A stretch of DNA of 64,000 bases from JAMZMI01 sp049115715. Its GTDB lineage: Bacteria > Bacteroidota > Bacteroidia > Cytophagales > Cyclobacteriaceae. Position numbers and translations under genes: made by a program. Location of the stretch: the NCBI GenBank assembly GCA_049115715.1, contig JAGDZQ010000006.1:1-64000 (forward strand), written 5' to 3'. Positions 1 to 9,693 of the stretch are shown here, piece after piece (the first letter of the stretch is position 1; each line of letters starts with the position of its first letter). The notes below the pieces were generated by a model, which saw only the letters and a program-made list of their open reading frames with translations, did not search any database and was not told where the DNA came from.

Positions 1-590
1 AAACCGTCTGGTTGTCCGTGCCTACAGCTGAGCTGAGTGTTGCGGTATTATCAGGGGTTACGGCAATTGTTCCCGTTGCACTCACTGTACCACAACCGCC
101 TGTTAAGGGAATGCTGTAATTGAAAGTACCACTCGCTGAAGGTGTGCCACTGACCGTTATCGTATTTGCTGAAAAAACTGCATTCACTCCTGCCGGTAAA
201 CCTGTTGGGGTGCCAATGCCAGTTGCACCAGTCGTCGTGTAAGTAATATTCGTGATGGCAGTATTGATACAAACCGTCTGGTTGTCCGTGCCAACCGCTG
301 AGCTGAGTGTTGCGGTATTATCAGGGGTTACGGCAATTGTTCCGGTTGCACTCACAGTCCCACAACCACCTGTCAAAGGAATGCTATAGCTGAATGGACT
401 GCCAGTCGCAGTAGTCGGCGTGCCACTGATCGTAATCGTATTAGCACTGAAAGCTGCACTTACTCCGGCGGGTAAGCCTGTTGAGGTGCCAATGCCAGTT
501 GCACCAGTCGTCGTGTAAGTAATATTCGTGATGGCAGTATTGATACAAACCGTCTGGTTGTCTGTGCCAACCGCTGAGCTGAGTGTTGCG
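1..590 (-). repeat. Near-identical 270/276 bp in-gene tandem repeats
   Basis: The same sequence beginning AAACCGTCTGGTTGTC occurs at positions 1, 271 and 547. The spacings are 270 and 276 bp, both multiples of three, so the reading frame is kept. Each unit encodes one ~90-residue PKD/Ig-like module containing the pattern TDNQTVCINTAITNITY. The joints are almost identical while the unit centres differ, which suggests recent duplication or gene conversion. The third copy diverges after about position 590. The array probably continues beyond the left edge. Confidence 0.9.
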
Positions 591-3500
591 GTGTTGTTTG
601 GATCAACGGTGATTGCATCCGTATTACCCATCGTGGCGGTTGTTGAATTACCTCCTACGGTAAGAGAATTGATTGTAAGATTAGTGGTTCCGGAAGAAGT
701 CAATACGGGAGTATTAAACGTTCCGCTATTAGTACCACCACTAATTGTCATTGCAACATCAGTAGCAGTTTGGGCATTGGCTCCAGCCAAAGTATAGTTT
801 ACGGTGTAAGCTCCATCTGCCAAACTAGTGGCACTGACGGTGACAGTTGATGCCGTATTGATACACACGTCTGTCGCACTTGTAGATAACCCTGTCAGGT
901 CAGGGCCAGACGGTGGATTAACCGTAATCGTAACGACATTACTTTCATCGGAGCATGAATATCCACTCACTGTATTTGTCGCTTCTCTCTTGTAGTAGGT
1001 AGTGACTGTGAGAGCCCCAGGAGCATAAGTATCAGAAGTTGCTCCGCTGATATTGCTAAAGCTAACATTATCTTCGCTAGACTTCCACTGGTAAGTGATT
1101 GATGATCCCGATGCTCCGCTTGAAGAAGTCAAAGCAACCGGGGTTGCCCCTGAAGAGATGGTCTGATCAGACCCGATGCTACCGGGAGTCAGAGAAATTT
1201 CAGTTAGTGTTGCAGAAGATGAAGCAACCACACCAGCATCAAAACCAGTAACGTTGACACGATATAAAAAGGTGCTCAATCCTGAAACATCAGATATGGA
1301 CAAGTTCGCTGATGTAACTCCACTATAAACCCCACCATCGGAAAGATTAGTAAAACCAGATCCTGAATCGACCTGCCATTGATATGATTGGGCATTGCTC
1401 GCCACTACAGAAAAGAAAGCACTTTCTCCACTGCACCTCGAAAGGTCTGTTGGGTTAGTGTCAATTGTTGCTGCTGCTCCAGCGGTATATATTTCTATCG
1501 AAAAAGTGTTTTGGCTTTCACATAAAGAAGCACTTGTTATTGTGAGTGTTGCAGGATAAGTACCAATGGCTGCAGATGCCGGCACGACAATACTAATGGG
1601 ACTTGCGCCAAGAGCGTTAGAAGTGACATCCATAAAACCCTGATTTTCAGCCAAAATCGAAAAATCTATTTCATAATTAGTTGGGCTATTTTGAGCATTG
1701 GTATAAGCGAGATCAGCCGAAGTACTTCCACCAACCACTTGTAAGGTGCTTGAAGTCAAATCGATAGTAGGTGATGGGTCTGCCGGGGTAAAATTGAAAC
1801 TAGAAGCAGAAGTACTAAAACAGCTTGCATCGAACAAGCTAGTTGCCTTGATGAAAACATTGGACAAATCAGCGGTCAAGGCATTTGATAACAATGTGAT
1901 AGATGATCCGGTACCAATCGCCTGAATTCCAAGGGATGCACCTGTATTATCAACCATCTCATATAAAACCAGGCTTTCAGAGGTAGTAAGCATGTACTCA
2001 CCACTACTTCCGTTACAATACGTAATATTAGCACTAGTCACATTTGGCTGTGTAGGTGCCTTACATGATACTTCAACACTCGCTGACTGATCACTTTCAC
2101 AAAGACCAGTACTGTTTGCGGTCACGGTCACCTGCGCTCCGGAATAAAGTACAAAAGTAGCGAGACCTGATATGGTCCACTCGCCGGATACAGAAGTTCC
2201 AACTGTAGGTTCGGTTATCGAAATTTCAATTCCATCTACATAAAGAGATATTACATCACCATCCGTGCCGGTACCAGAGATGGTAGTCGCTCCCTCTTCT
2301 ATCGGGCTAGTCGTAATTGCCACTGCATTGGCCGTTTTTTCCTGGACGGTTATACTCGATGAAGCAGCACTTTCACTGCCACCTGCAACAGTCGCAGTAG
2401 CTGTTATCACATCACCCACTGAAAAAGAAACTCCGGTATTGATTGTCCATGCGCCAGAAGACACAGTAGTTGTACCACCTTCGACTACTCCTCCCTTGTA
2501 CAATTGAATGGTAGTCCCATCAGCCTCCACGGAAGTCCCTGAGACGCTCGACACAGTTCCTGCACTTGCGATACAAAATGAATCTGTGATTACTGGCGGA
2601 TTATCGGAAGTGATTGGATCCGTTTGAACTGTTTTAGAAGTAGAAATGGCAGGACAAGAGGATCCTCCACTATTCACAGCCACAACAGTTAAAACGTCTG
2701 CCGAAACTAAGTTCAAAGTTGAAATATCAATATCTTGAGCCGATCCAGTACCCGTTGCAGTTACTGATGTAGGGCTGTCGTTCACCCAAACACGTACCGA
2801 TGCTCCACTTGCAGCGGTTACAGAGATTGGTGAAGTCGATACTTCAATTGTGGCTGTATTTATGGTAGGCGTAGTAGAGGCGGCACAGGCATTATCAGCA
2901 AAATTTGAGGCATTTGATTCACAACCACTACCTGATGTAGCTACGGTTGCATAATAGGAACCATCAGGTACTTTTCCTGGATTACCCGTCGCAGTAGAAT
3001 AATCCCATGCATAAGACGTAACCGACCCCCCGGTACTTTGTGGGTTAGTCACACCCGAACCAGGAGTTAAAAGCGTACCGTCAGCATTGTAGATATAAAC
3101 ATCATAAACTCCAGCCGGAGACATATTGACCGTGATTGTACTGGCCCCATTGGTGATAGTTCCCACTGTGGGTGCCGTTCCCGGTATACATGAATCAATA
3201 ACAGTTTTGGTTGAACAATTATTGATGGATTCACTTTTACCGGGTTCAGTAGCTGATGCTCCTATCTCATCACCTGTTGAAACCGCTGAAATGGTGACGC
3301 TTCCTGAAAAATTATCTACTGTTGTTGTGAAAGTCCCTATTTCCGTTGGTCCAGAAAGGTCATATACTTTGATCTCCGTACCTGATAAACCTGTAGTAGA
3401 AACAGTAACTGATGTAGCTCCATCCGTGACAGCCCCCGTGATAGTAGGACACTCAGACCTGTCGAGAGGATCTGTTCCATTTTCCACATCATCAGGACTG

Positions 3501-4309
3501 GTAGGTGTGTAGTTATCTATAATGTCTACCAGGCAACCAAAAAGGCTTCCGCATGCACTATCATCTATACCCCCAATATCAGAGGTGCCATTGCTACAAA
3601 CAGTAGGATTAGGGCTGATATTGGTAGCAATCACCATGCGCATAGGGGTACTACTCATAATCCCTAGTCCTGAAAGTCCGGTTAAATCAGTAAAAGGGAC
3701 ATAAAAATCATAAAAAGAATTAAGATTTCCCGTAATAGAGGAAAGGGCAAAGGACTTTTGGTAATGAGAGGCACCAGCGTGAGATACCGCCGGAGTACCC
3801 GGGCAGTTTTCTCCGTCGATGTTATATACAAATACACCAAAATTGGATTGAAAGCTTATCTCCACTTCAAACCCAGGATTATCTACCGAGGCATCAGGAT
3901 CGGCGTTATCTCCTGTAAAACCAAATTTCTGATCTGTGTCAATTAAAATACTGTAGCCCTTTGAGTTCGGGGCTCCAGAGCCAATTCTGAGGCGAAACAA
4001 GAAATTGGTGCCATCGAAATAATACTGCGCAGGATCTTCAGTACCGCTATCCACAAAATCGCCAAACCCGCCCGTCGGTCCTTTTGCTAAATCTCCAAAA
4101 GGCTCTGCTCCTGGGAAGATCATCTTTACAAAAGGGATTTCACTTTCTGATTGATCGTTGAACTGAAAGCCTTCATTGGTCAGAGAAGTATAGCCGTCTC
4201 CGTTAGGATCCAAGACAGAACCACTTGAAGGTTCATAGATAAGACCTGGAGTTTGACTAAACCCGTGAAGACATGCTAATAGCAAGAAAAAGGAAAAAAT
4301 TGCTTTCAT
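1..4309 (-). CDS. Giant secreted repeat adhesin, N-terminal part (3' end outside window)
   Basis: A single open frame runs without a stop from an ATG at 4309 to the left edge, giving at least 1436 codons. The first ~20 residues are a Sec signal peptide ending near LLACLHGFSQ. A ~230-residue N-terminal globular domain follows, then Thr/Ser/Gly-rich Ig-like and PKD-like modules, and finally near-identical ~90-residue repeats at the left edge. Such proteins in gliding Bacteroidota are large cell-surface adhesins or matrix proteins, usually exported by type IX secretion through a C-terminal sorting domain. That domain would lie beyond position 1 and cannot be seen. Short plus-strand frames at 528, 2265, 3126, 3522 and 3758 are shadows of this gene. 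The ORF is certain; the adhesin role is inferred from composition and architecture. Confidence 0.9.
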   Translation of the reverse strand, partial: MKAIFSFFLLLACLHGFSQTPGLIYEPSSGSVLDPNGDGYTSLTNEGFQFNDQSESEIPFVKMIFPGAEPFGDLAKGPTGGFGDFVDSGTEDPAQYYFDGTNFLFRLRIGSGAPNSKGYSILIDTDQKFGFTGDNADPDASVDNPGFEVEISFQSNFGVFVYNIDGENCPGTPAVSHAGASHYQKSFALSSITGNLNSFYDFYVPFTDLTGLSGLGIMSSTPMRMVIATNISPNPTVCSNGTSDIGGIDDSACGSLFGCLVDIIDNYTPTSPDDVENGTDPLDRSECPTITGAVTDGATSVTVSTTGLSGTEIKVYDLSGPTEIGTFTTTVDNFSGSVTISAVSTGDEIGASATEPGKSESINNCSTKTVIDSCIPGTAPTVGTITNGASTITVNMSPAGVYDVYIYNADGTLLTPGSGVTNPQSTGGSVTSYAWDYSTATGNPGKVPDGSYYATVATSGSGCESNASNFADNACAASTTPTINTATIEVSTSPISVTAASGASVRVWVNDSPTSVTATGTGSAQDIDISTLNLVSADVLTVVAVNSGGSSCPAISTSKTVQTDPITSDNPPVITDSFCIASAGTVSSVSGTSVEADGTTIQLYKGGVVEGGTTTVSSGAWTINTGVSFSVGDVITATATVAGGSESAASSSITVQEKTANAVAITTSPIEEGATTISGTGTDGDVISLYVDGIEISITEPTVGTSVSGEWTISGLATFVLYSGAQVTVTANSTGLCESDQSASVEVSCKAPTQPNVTSANITYCNGSSGEYMLTTSESLVLYEMVDNTGASLGIQAIGTGSSITLLSNALTADLSNVFIKATSLFDASCFSTSASSFNFTPADPSPTIDLTSSTLQVVGGSTSADLAYTNAQNSPTNYEIDFSILAENQGFMDVTSNALGASPISIVVPASAAIGTYPATLTITSASLCESQNTFSIEIYTAGAAATIDTNPTDLSRCSGESAFFSVVASNAQSYQWQVDSGSGFTNLSDGGVYSGVTSANLSISDVSGLSTFLYRVNVTGFDAGVVASSSATLTEISLTPGSIGSDQTISSGATPVALTSSSGASGSSITYQWKSSEDNVSFSNISGATSDTYAPGALTVTTYYKREATNTVSGYSCSDESNVVTITVNPPSGPDLTGLSTSATDVCINTASTVTVSATSLADGAYTVNYTLAGANAQTATDVAMTISGGTNSGTFNTPVLTSSGTTNLTINSLTVGGNSTTATMGNTDAITVDPNNTATLSSAVGTDNQTVCINTAITNITYTTTGATGIGTSTGLPAGVSAAFSANTITISGTPTTATGSPFSYSIPLTGGCGTVSATGTIAVTPDNTATLSSAVGTDNQTVCINTAITNITYTTTGATGIGTPTGLPAGVNAVFSANTITVSGTPSASGTFNYSIPLTGGCGTVSATGTIAVTPDNTATLSSAVGTDNQTV

Positions 4310-4673
4310 AAATGCTGGTTCTTGATCTAAAGATGATACTTCTGATCATTTGAACCCTTATTTATTCGGCAAGGGATAAGAATACCTAGATGAAAGGCAA
4401 TGATACTACGGTATTTGAATGTTTGGGTCATGGGGTTAGGTGTTGCTGGTTGATGAATAAAAGAAGGCTAAAAATCAATTAGTCAATTTTAAAATTACTG
4501 CCTCCTTTAGTTCTCAAAATAGGAATTATTTTTCGAATAACGCCATTAATTGTAAAATTAATCAGGGATTACCCCCCACCCTAAAGGAAGCCAAACGGAT
4601 CTTTTGCTTTTTCCCTTTAGCTATTAAGGGGTGCCTGGCAATGGTAAGAAAAGCAAACTTGACAAAGATCGGA
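4310..4673. other. Intergenic region upstream of the adhesin
   Basis: No coding potential was seen in this AT-rich 364 bp spacer between the OmpA-family stop and the adhesin start. It contains one inverted repeat (listed separately) and must also hold the adhesin promoter. I could not assign a convincing TAnnTTTG box. Confidence 0.6.
4581..4620 (-). terminator. Imperfect inverted repeat downstream of the OmpA-family gene
   Basis: CTAAAGG at 4581-4587 pairs perfectly with CCTTTAG at 4614-4620. Further partial pairing inside (AGC with GCT, AAA with TTT) makes a longer imperfect hairpin about 55-95 bp after the OmpA-family stop. There is no clean U-tract on the minus strand, so the terminator role is only a suggestion. 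Confidence 0.3.
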
Positions 4674-6809
4674 TTACTCGTTTTTAAGAATTTTAATTTC
4701 GGTTCTCCGGTTTTCCTGATGCTCTCCTGCCGAACATCTCACTCCATCTGAGCACCTATTGACCAATTTTCGCTCACCATAACCTTTTGGTATGATCCGG
4801 TCTTTTTCAATGCCATGATCAATCAAATACTGTGTGGCAGACTCTGCCCTCTTTTGCGAAAGTCTTTGATTATAACTCGCTGATCCTCTGGAATCTGTAT
4901 GAGAACTTAGTTCTATCTTGATGTGCGAATTGTCTTGCATGAAAACAACCACTTTATCAAGCTCGACTTCTGATTCCAATCGCAGGTTAGCACTATTTAC
5001 ATCATAGTAAATATGATCCAGTCTGATGCTCTCTCCTATCACGATCTTTTTGAGCTTAGCAGTGAATCGTTTTGTTCCCATGAACGCTGTATCTAGTGAG
5101 ACGGTATCCCTTTTCGTATAGAAACCTTCCTTAGCTGATACGATAAGGTACTGTTCACCGGCCAACACATAATACAGATTCTTCGACTCATTCTTCGCCT
5201 CTGCCAATTCACTATTTTCTAAGGTCGCAACAACCTGAAATGCATTCGAAATGAGTTCTCCTGATTTTTCTTCAGCAGCATTTACTTCGAGAATATTTTC
5301 CACCATTACGAGAGGGTCAAGTACAATACTATTCAAGGTTGAGTTCAAAGCCACTTTCAACTCACCAACCTGAGAGAAGTGGTTTTTCTTAGCCGTTATC
5401 AAAACTCCGGCAGTTTTTGGCAGATCCATTTGATAACCACCATTTGAATCACTCAAAATCGAACCTAAGGTATCCCCGGTACTGTTCATCGCAAATACTG
5501 TAGCCTGCGGAATTGATTTTCCTGTCTCTTTCTCTTGTACCTTTCCAGTTATCGTTAGATACTCTTTTGTGAATTGAAATATATCATCATCACCATCCCT
5601 ATCTGAAGCGAAATATCCACTCCTATGATCTTTATTGGTAATAAAACTAAAATCATCCTGGCTACTATTAATTGGGGCACCCACATTTTGAGGTTCTCCT
5701 TTAGTGGTATATTGATCCATTTCGATCATGTAGATATCAAGCCCACCTAACCCATCTAATCCATCGCTTGCAAACCAAAGATATTGAGCATCCAAGAAGG
5801 GAAACATCTCGTTTCCTGCCGTATTTACAGTTGCTCCAAGGTTAATCGGAATCGACCAACTGGTATCTGACTCAAGAACCGAGTAATACAAATCCGTACC
5901 TCCAAATCCACCGGGCATATCCGAAGTGAAAATCAAAAACTTGCCATTTGAGGAAATGGTGGGATGGCCTAATGAATAATCTTTGTTGTTGTGCCGAAAA
6001 GGTTGAATATCATTCCATCGGCCAATTGTATCAAGTGTTGCAAAAAACAATTGAAGCCTCGTCACGCCTTTTTGATCTTTCCTTAGTCTGTTTTGATTGG
6101 TATTATTTCGGGTGAAAACGATTTTGTTTCCTTGGTCATAGACCTCTGCCGGACCCTCATGATATTTTGAGTTAAGGCTCTTTATTTTCCTTATTCGAAG
6201 GCTGGTATCATTAGCATCATAATAGTAGAAATCAAGGTACTCTGATTCATCCCAATTGTAAGTATTTTTGACCCATTGCTTTTCCTTTCGAGCTGATACA
6301 AACCCGAGCTTAGACCCTAAAAAGAAAGGAGCAAAATCACTCTCTTCAGTGTTAAATGGCAATTTCTCGACTTTGACTTTATCGTTATCCAGGAAAAAAT
6401 TTTCAAGGTTATTGATACCATCAAGCTTAATTTCAGCATTCAAAGTACCTCCATTGTTTTTGTATACTTCATACCAATATTTTGCTTCTTCATATTTTTT
6501 ATTTTCTGACAAAACCTGGCCGTAGATATATGCCATATAATTGTCATAGTCTACATAATCTGAAGTGAGCGTTTCAAGCCAAATCTCAGCCTTATTTGAC
6601 TTATTGAGTTTGACATAGCTTTCTATGATCTTCTCAACATAATAAATGTTGTTGGTGTCCTTTTTATGAAGAAACTCATACTTTTCAACTGCTTCAGAAT
6701 AGGCGAAATTTTCAAAATCTCGATCCGCGCTTTTAAGAATTAGTGACTCTTGTGAAAACACCAGAAATCCGCTGAAAAAAATAATGGTGTAAAGGGTACT
6801 TTTAATCAT
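4674..6809 (-). CDS. OmpA-family protein with TPR and PD40 repeats
   Basis: This is a predicted 711-residue envelope protein. I place the start at the ATG at 6809, because MIKSTLYTIIFFSGFLVFSQ from there is a clean Sec signal peptide; an upstream in-frame Met at 6911 would bury it. The order is: TPR-like helices, a PD40/WD40-like beta-propeller stretch (GHPTISSNGKFLIFTSDMPG, DGLGGLDIYM), a carboxypeptidase-regulatory-like beta-sandwich, and a C-terminal OmpA domain. The OmpA domain carries the peptidoglycan-contact pattern SHTDSRGSASYNQRLSQKRA and ends in a Cys pair shortly before the C-terminus. Proteins of this build in Bacteroidota anchor outer-membrane complexes to peptidoglycan and are often linked to type IX secretion and gliding. 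No PorP/SprF partner is adjacent here, so the specific partner is unknown. Confidence 0.9.
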   Translation of the reverse strand: MIKSTLYTIIFFSGFLVFSQESLILKSADRDFENFAYSEAVEKYEFLHKKDTNNIYYVEKIIESYVKLNKSNKAEIWLETLTSDYVDYDNYMAYIYGQVLSENKKYEEAKYWYEVYKNNGGTLNAEIKLDGINNLENFFLDNDKVKVEKLPFNTEESDFAPFFLGSKLGFVSARKEKQWVKNTYNWDESEYLDFYYYDANDTSLRIRKIKSLNSKYHEGPAEVYDQGNKIVFTRNNTNQNRLRKDQKGVTRLQLFFATLDTIGRWNDIQPFRHNNKDYSLGHPTISSNGKFLIFTSDMPGGFGGTDLYYSVLESDTSWSIPINLGATVNTAGNEMFPFLDAQYLWFASDGLDGLGGLDIYMIEMDQYTTKGEPQNVGAPINSSQDDFSFITNKDHRSGYFASDRDGDDDIFQFTKEYLTITGKVQEKETGKSIPQATVFAMNSTGDTLGSILSDSNGGYQMDLPKTAGVLITAKKNHFSQVGELKVALNSTLNSIVLDPLVMVENILEVNAAEEKSGELISNAFQVVATLENSELAEAKNESKNLYYVLAGEQYLIVSAKEGFYTKRDTVSLDTAFMGTKRFTAKLKKIVIGESIRLDHIYYDVNSANLRLESEVELDKVVVFMQDNSHIKIELSSHTDSRGSASYNQRLSQKRAESATQYLIDHGIEKDRIIPKGYGERKLVNRCSDGVRCSAGEHQENRRTEIKILKNE

Positions 6810-7139
6810 CTGCTGGTTTGGGTACTGGAATAAAATAAATTTCAATTTATCATTTATCATTGATGTTTTCGGCGAATGGTTTGAAATTATAGGCGAAAGA
6901 CTAAAAGTCAAGATGAACTCTCAGGATTTTCAACTTAATTGTTGGTATGAATACGGGTCGATAAGGTCAATTGACTGCAAGCCGAAACCCAATTAGCATC
7001 TTTGGTAGTGACCAGAGACTGATGATGATAGTTTTTATCTATGCCTAAGACAATCTATATGGAATTATTGAGCTTGGTTCAAACATTGGTGCTAAGCTGG
7101 GTATTGAGTTTGCTTGAACAGCTACCCTACTTTAAGTGA
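6810..7139. other. Intergenic region
   Basis: This 330 bp lies between the chosen OmpA-family start and the small hypothetical gene at 7140. It includes 34 upstream in-frame codons of the OmpA ORF that I regard as untranslated. I see no other ORF, RNA gene or clear promoter box. Confidence 0.5.
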
Positions 7140-7376
7140 TCAAATAATTCTTTTATCAATCATCCACTTATAAGCAGTCAAAATTCTTTCCCTAGGAAAC
7201 CTGAGCTTAGCATCATGAAAGAGATAAAAATTCTCAATTAAGGATTCTTCTGTTAGCTTTTCTTGCTTTTCCTTCATTTCTAGATAGCAAAAATGTATAG
7301 TTGCTACAATTTCAACTCGATCTATTGTGGAATTTCTAAAAGTGTGAATTAACCATTCTATAGTAGACATTATCAC
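7140..7376 (-). CDS. Small hypothetical protein
   Basis: A 78-residue acidic/basic mixed protein that I do not recognise. The longest form starts at a GTG (7376); an ATG two codons later (7370) is an equally good start. It looks mostly helical, with no signal peptide or membrane segment. It lies downstream of, and on the same strand as, the Panacea-like gene. The left arm of a 16 bp perfect inverted repeat covers its start codon. It may be the toxin-like partner of the upstream gene or simply a remnant; nothing in its sequence decides this. Confidence 0.4.
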   Translation of the reverse strand: MIMSTIEWLIHTFRNSTIDRVEIVATIHFCYLEMKEKQEKLTEESLIENFYLFHDAKLRFPRERILTAYKWMIDKRII

Positions 7377-7484
7377 GGTTGATTGATTATGAAAGGATTT
7401 CAGTTTTCAAATGAACTACAATTCTGCGCTGATTTCTAAAGAAATTATCTTGGCATTTTGCTATACAAAATCAACCGTGATAAT
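7369..7484. repeat. 16 bp perfect inverted repeat flanking an 84 bp spacer
   Basis: ATTATCACGGTTGATT at 7369-7384 is the exact reverse complement of 7469-7484. The right arm spans the stop codon of the Panacea-like gene and the left arm spans the start of the 78-residue gene. The match does not extend on either side and I see no target-site duplication. It could be the ends of a tiny non-autonomous element, a regulatory hairpin, or the scar of an inversion. Confidence 0.8.
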
Positions 7485-7989
7485 CTTTAGTATCTAATTC
7501 ATTTTTGAAATAATTGGGATAATATTTCTTGTATTGATCACATTTAAGTGATGGCGAATACGAAAACTGACCTGAATTATTATGCACAGTAAACCATTTT
7601 AATCTCTTAAATTGTTCATCAATGGTATGCATGAACTTTCTATCAAAAGGACCCGCAGCTTGTTTGTCATATCCATCGGAAATCTTTGAAACTTTCACAT
7701 GCTCACATAAATACATGAGTTTTTGGAACTTGACATGACCAAAATTCTTATCATCATGCAATTCATCAACTATTTTACCGGCAAGGACAACTCTTTTGAA
7801 AAAATCACTATTCCTCTTTCTTTCGACCAGACCCAACTTTTCTAATTCTGTAAGACCTTTTTTTGCAAGTTTTTTTGCGTCAACATTATTCTCTTTTAAA
7901 AATTTCCTAGCTGATTTGTCATCGTTGCTGACTTCAATTGCAGCATCAAACAACAGTTGATTATAAACCCGTTTATTTTGATTGCTCAT
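7471..7989 (-). CDS. Panacea-like (DUF4065-type) protein
   Basis: A 172-residue protein. The second half carries FGHVKFQKLMYLCEH followed about 25 residues later by QAAGPFDRKFM. I know this pair from Panacea/DUF4065-like domains, which occur as versatile antitoxins and fused to type I restriction specificity subunits or ATPases. The basic N-terminal ~60 residues look helical. The ATG at 7989 overlaps by 4 bp (ATGA) the stop of an upstream sigma-region-4-like ORF that has lost its 5' end. This implies the two were once translationally coupled. The C-terminus falls inside an inverted repeat and may have been altered by it. The domain call is moderately confident; an antitoxin role is inference. 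Confidence 0.6.
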   Translation of the reverse strand: MSNQNKRVYNQLLFDAAIEVSNDDKSARKFLKENNVDAKKLAKKGLTELEKLGLVERKRNSDFFKRVVLAGKIVDELHDDKNFGHVKFQKLMYLCEHVKVSKISDGYDKQAAGPFDRKFMHTIDEQFKRLKWFTVHNNSGQFSYSPSLKCDQYKKYYPNYFKNELDTKDYHG

Positions 7990-8258
7990 GTCAATGAGGA
8001 ATTTACATTATTAAAGATTCTACGTAATCTTTTCATTCTGTTATTATATTCATTGCAACTAATATCAAGCTTTTCACATATTTCGGATGGCGAAAGTTCT
8101 TCATGATATTTAAGTTCAAAGATGCTAAGCAAATCATTCTTGTTTTTTATTCTTTTTCTCAATTCAGAAACAACAATCCCTACATCTATACTTTCATCTG
8201 AATCATACTCATCAAAGAATAGATGTTCAATTAAGCTATTTCCATTTTCATCCTCTAT
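7986..8258 (-). pseudogene. 5'-truncated sigma-70 region-4-like ORF
   Basis: An open frame of about 90 codons ends with TGA at 7986-7988, overlapping the next gene's ATG. Going upstream it hits an in-frame TAA at 8259-8261 and has no ATG, GTG or TTG near its beginning. The 3' part (EELSPSEICEKLDISCNEYN, then RMKRLRRIF) reads like a helix-turn-helix of sigma factor region 4. The tight coupling to a downstream gene and the coherent protein sequence argue for a real gene that lost its N-terminus. Confidence 0.55.
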
Positions 8259-8463
8259 TTAAATGACGAGTACGTTTTTAATTGAGATCTTTTAGATTCT
8301 GCTTCTAATCACGGTGTTATATAATTAGACGTTATTTTAAATAGCCATGCAAGCCCATGTCCCAGTCCATCTTCCAGCGCACAAACCTTACGCGTTTATA
8401 CAGACTTTCTAATGAAGATTCGTTTAACTATCTGTGCAATATTAAATTTCTTAACTAGCCTGA

Positions 8464-9693
8464 TTAATTACTCATAAGAGCCTTTTCCAGTTTTCTTTGA
8501 ACTAAAGCTTTTTCGTTTTCTTTTTTTACCAGTTTTAAAGCCTTATTGAGGTTGATGATTTCTTGATCCGTATTGTGGTTCATTCGGTACAATTCTGCCA
8601 TTAGACAGAAGTAGTGTGGGTCGTGCTCAAGATTTAATTTTAGCGTTACTTCAATGGCCTTTTGAGGTGAATGAGCTTTTGCTAAAGCAAAGGATCGATT
8701 CATCGCAATTAATGGTGAGTATTCTAAGGTGAGGAGCTTATTATAAAGCATGAGTATTTGATCCCACTTTTCATCTTGCTCTTGCGTATGCCAAAAGGCT
8801 ATAGAGGCTTCCAAATGATATTTGGATACGAGCTTTCCCTTTGCGGAGAGATTAAGATATTGTTGGCCTTTTTTGATAAGTGCCCAATCCCATTCAGCTC
8901 TGTCTTGCTCATAGTATAGGAGATTTCCTCTCTCACCCGATTGGCGGGCTTTGAGCCTTGATGCATGAAAACACATTAAGGCGATCATCGCATGAACATT
9001 ACCAGCCTGGAATTGCTGTTGTTTGGATAAAAAGATCCCCAATCGCATGGCTTCCCAGCATAGATCATGTCGAATGTTTTCCTCGACTGTACTGCTGTAG
9101 TAGCCTTCATTGAACAGCAAATAAATCACCCTCAGTACATTATCTAGCCTTTGCTGATAATCTCTTGCTGACAAATCTCTATCTACCGATAGTGAGCTTT
9201 GCAGAGCCTTTTTGGCTCTAAACAGCTTTTTATTTACTGTCTCCTTGTTGGAGAGAAGCGCTTTGGCAATTTCCTCAGTACTGAAACCACATAAAATGCG
9301 CAAAGCAACGCATAACTGCGCTTCACGATTAAGTTGAGGGTCACAAAGCAAAAACATCATTCGGAGTTGACTGTCCTCAATGCGTTTTTCTGTGATTTCC
9401 AGTGTGACGATAGTCTGATGGTCATGAAGTATTTCTTTGCTGATATTGTCCTCAAAGTTCTTTTTCCTGCGGAGGTCTTCGTAGAAGAGGTTTTGAGCCA
9501 CCTTCCTTAACCATGCCCTCGGATACTGCGGTATGCCCTTATGTGACCAGGCTTTCATGGCCTTAACAAAGGTCTCCGAAACAATGTCTTCGGCTAATTG
9601 CAGATCATTGATTCCGTAATAATTACTGAGTACAGCAATCAGGTTGCTGTACTCAGTTTTGAAAATTTCCGAAAGCTTTTGCTGATCAGTCAC
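8464..9693 (-). CDS. ECF42-type RNA polymerase sigma factor with C-terminal TPR-like extension
   Basis: A 409-residue protein. Residues ~1-75 resemble sigma region 2 (AEDIVSETFVKAMKAW, then PRAWLRKVAQNLFYEDLRRK). Residues ~110-165 resemble region 4 (CGFSTEEIAKALLSNKETVN). A ~220-residue helical C-terminal extension follows (YLLFNEGYYSS, LCWEAMRLG), typical of the ECF42/SigJ-like group with TPR-type tails. Groups of this kind are nearly always encoded beside DGPF/YCII-domain proteins, as here. It starts at a GTG (9693) and overlaps the DGPF stop codon by 8 bp, so the two are co-translated. No anti-sigma factor is present, and the C-terminal extension is thought to regulate activity. The inducing signal is unknown. 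Confidence 0.9.
   Translation of the reverse strand: MTDQQKLSEIFKTEYSNLIAVLSNYYGINDLQLAEDIVSETFVKAMKAWSHKGIPQYPRAWLRKVAQNLFYEDLRRKKNFEDNISKEILHDHQTIVTLEITEKRIEDSQLRMMFLLCDPQLNREAQLCVALRILCGFSTEEIAKALLSNKETVNKKLFRAKKALQSSLSVDRDLSARDYQQRLDNVLRVIYLLFNEGYYSSTVEENIRHDLCWEAMRLGIFLSKQQQFQAGNVHAMIALMCFHASRLKARQSGERGNLLYYEQDRAEWDWALIKKGQQYLNLSAKGKLVSKYHLEASIAFWHTQEQDEKWDQILMLYNKLLTLEYSPLIAMNRSFALAKAHSPQKAIEVTLKLNLEHDPHYFCLMAELYRMNHNTDQEIINLNKALKLVKKENEKALVQRKLEKALMSN

Noticed and set aside
1..590. Direct repeats resembling a CRISPR array
   Set aside because: The unit length is ~270 bp, the repeats are in-frame coding sequence, and there are no short spacers.
2265..3946. Plus-strand frames of 60-128 codons
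   Set aside because: They lie opposite the continuous adhesin frame, have the composition of antisense Thr/Ser/Val codons and no start context.
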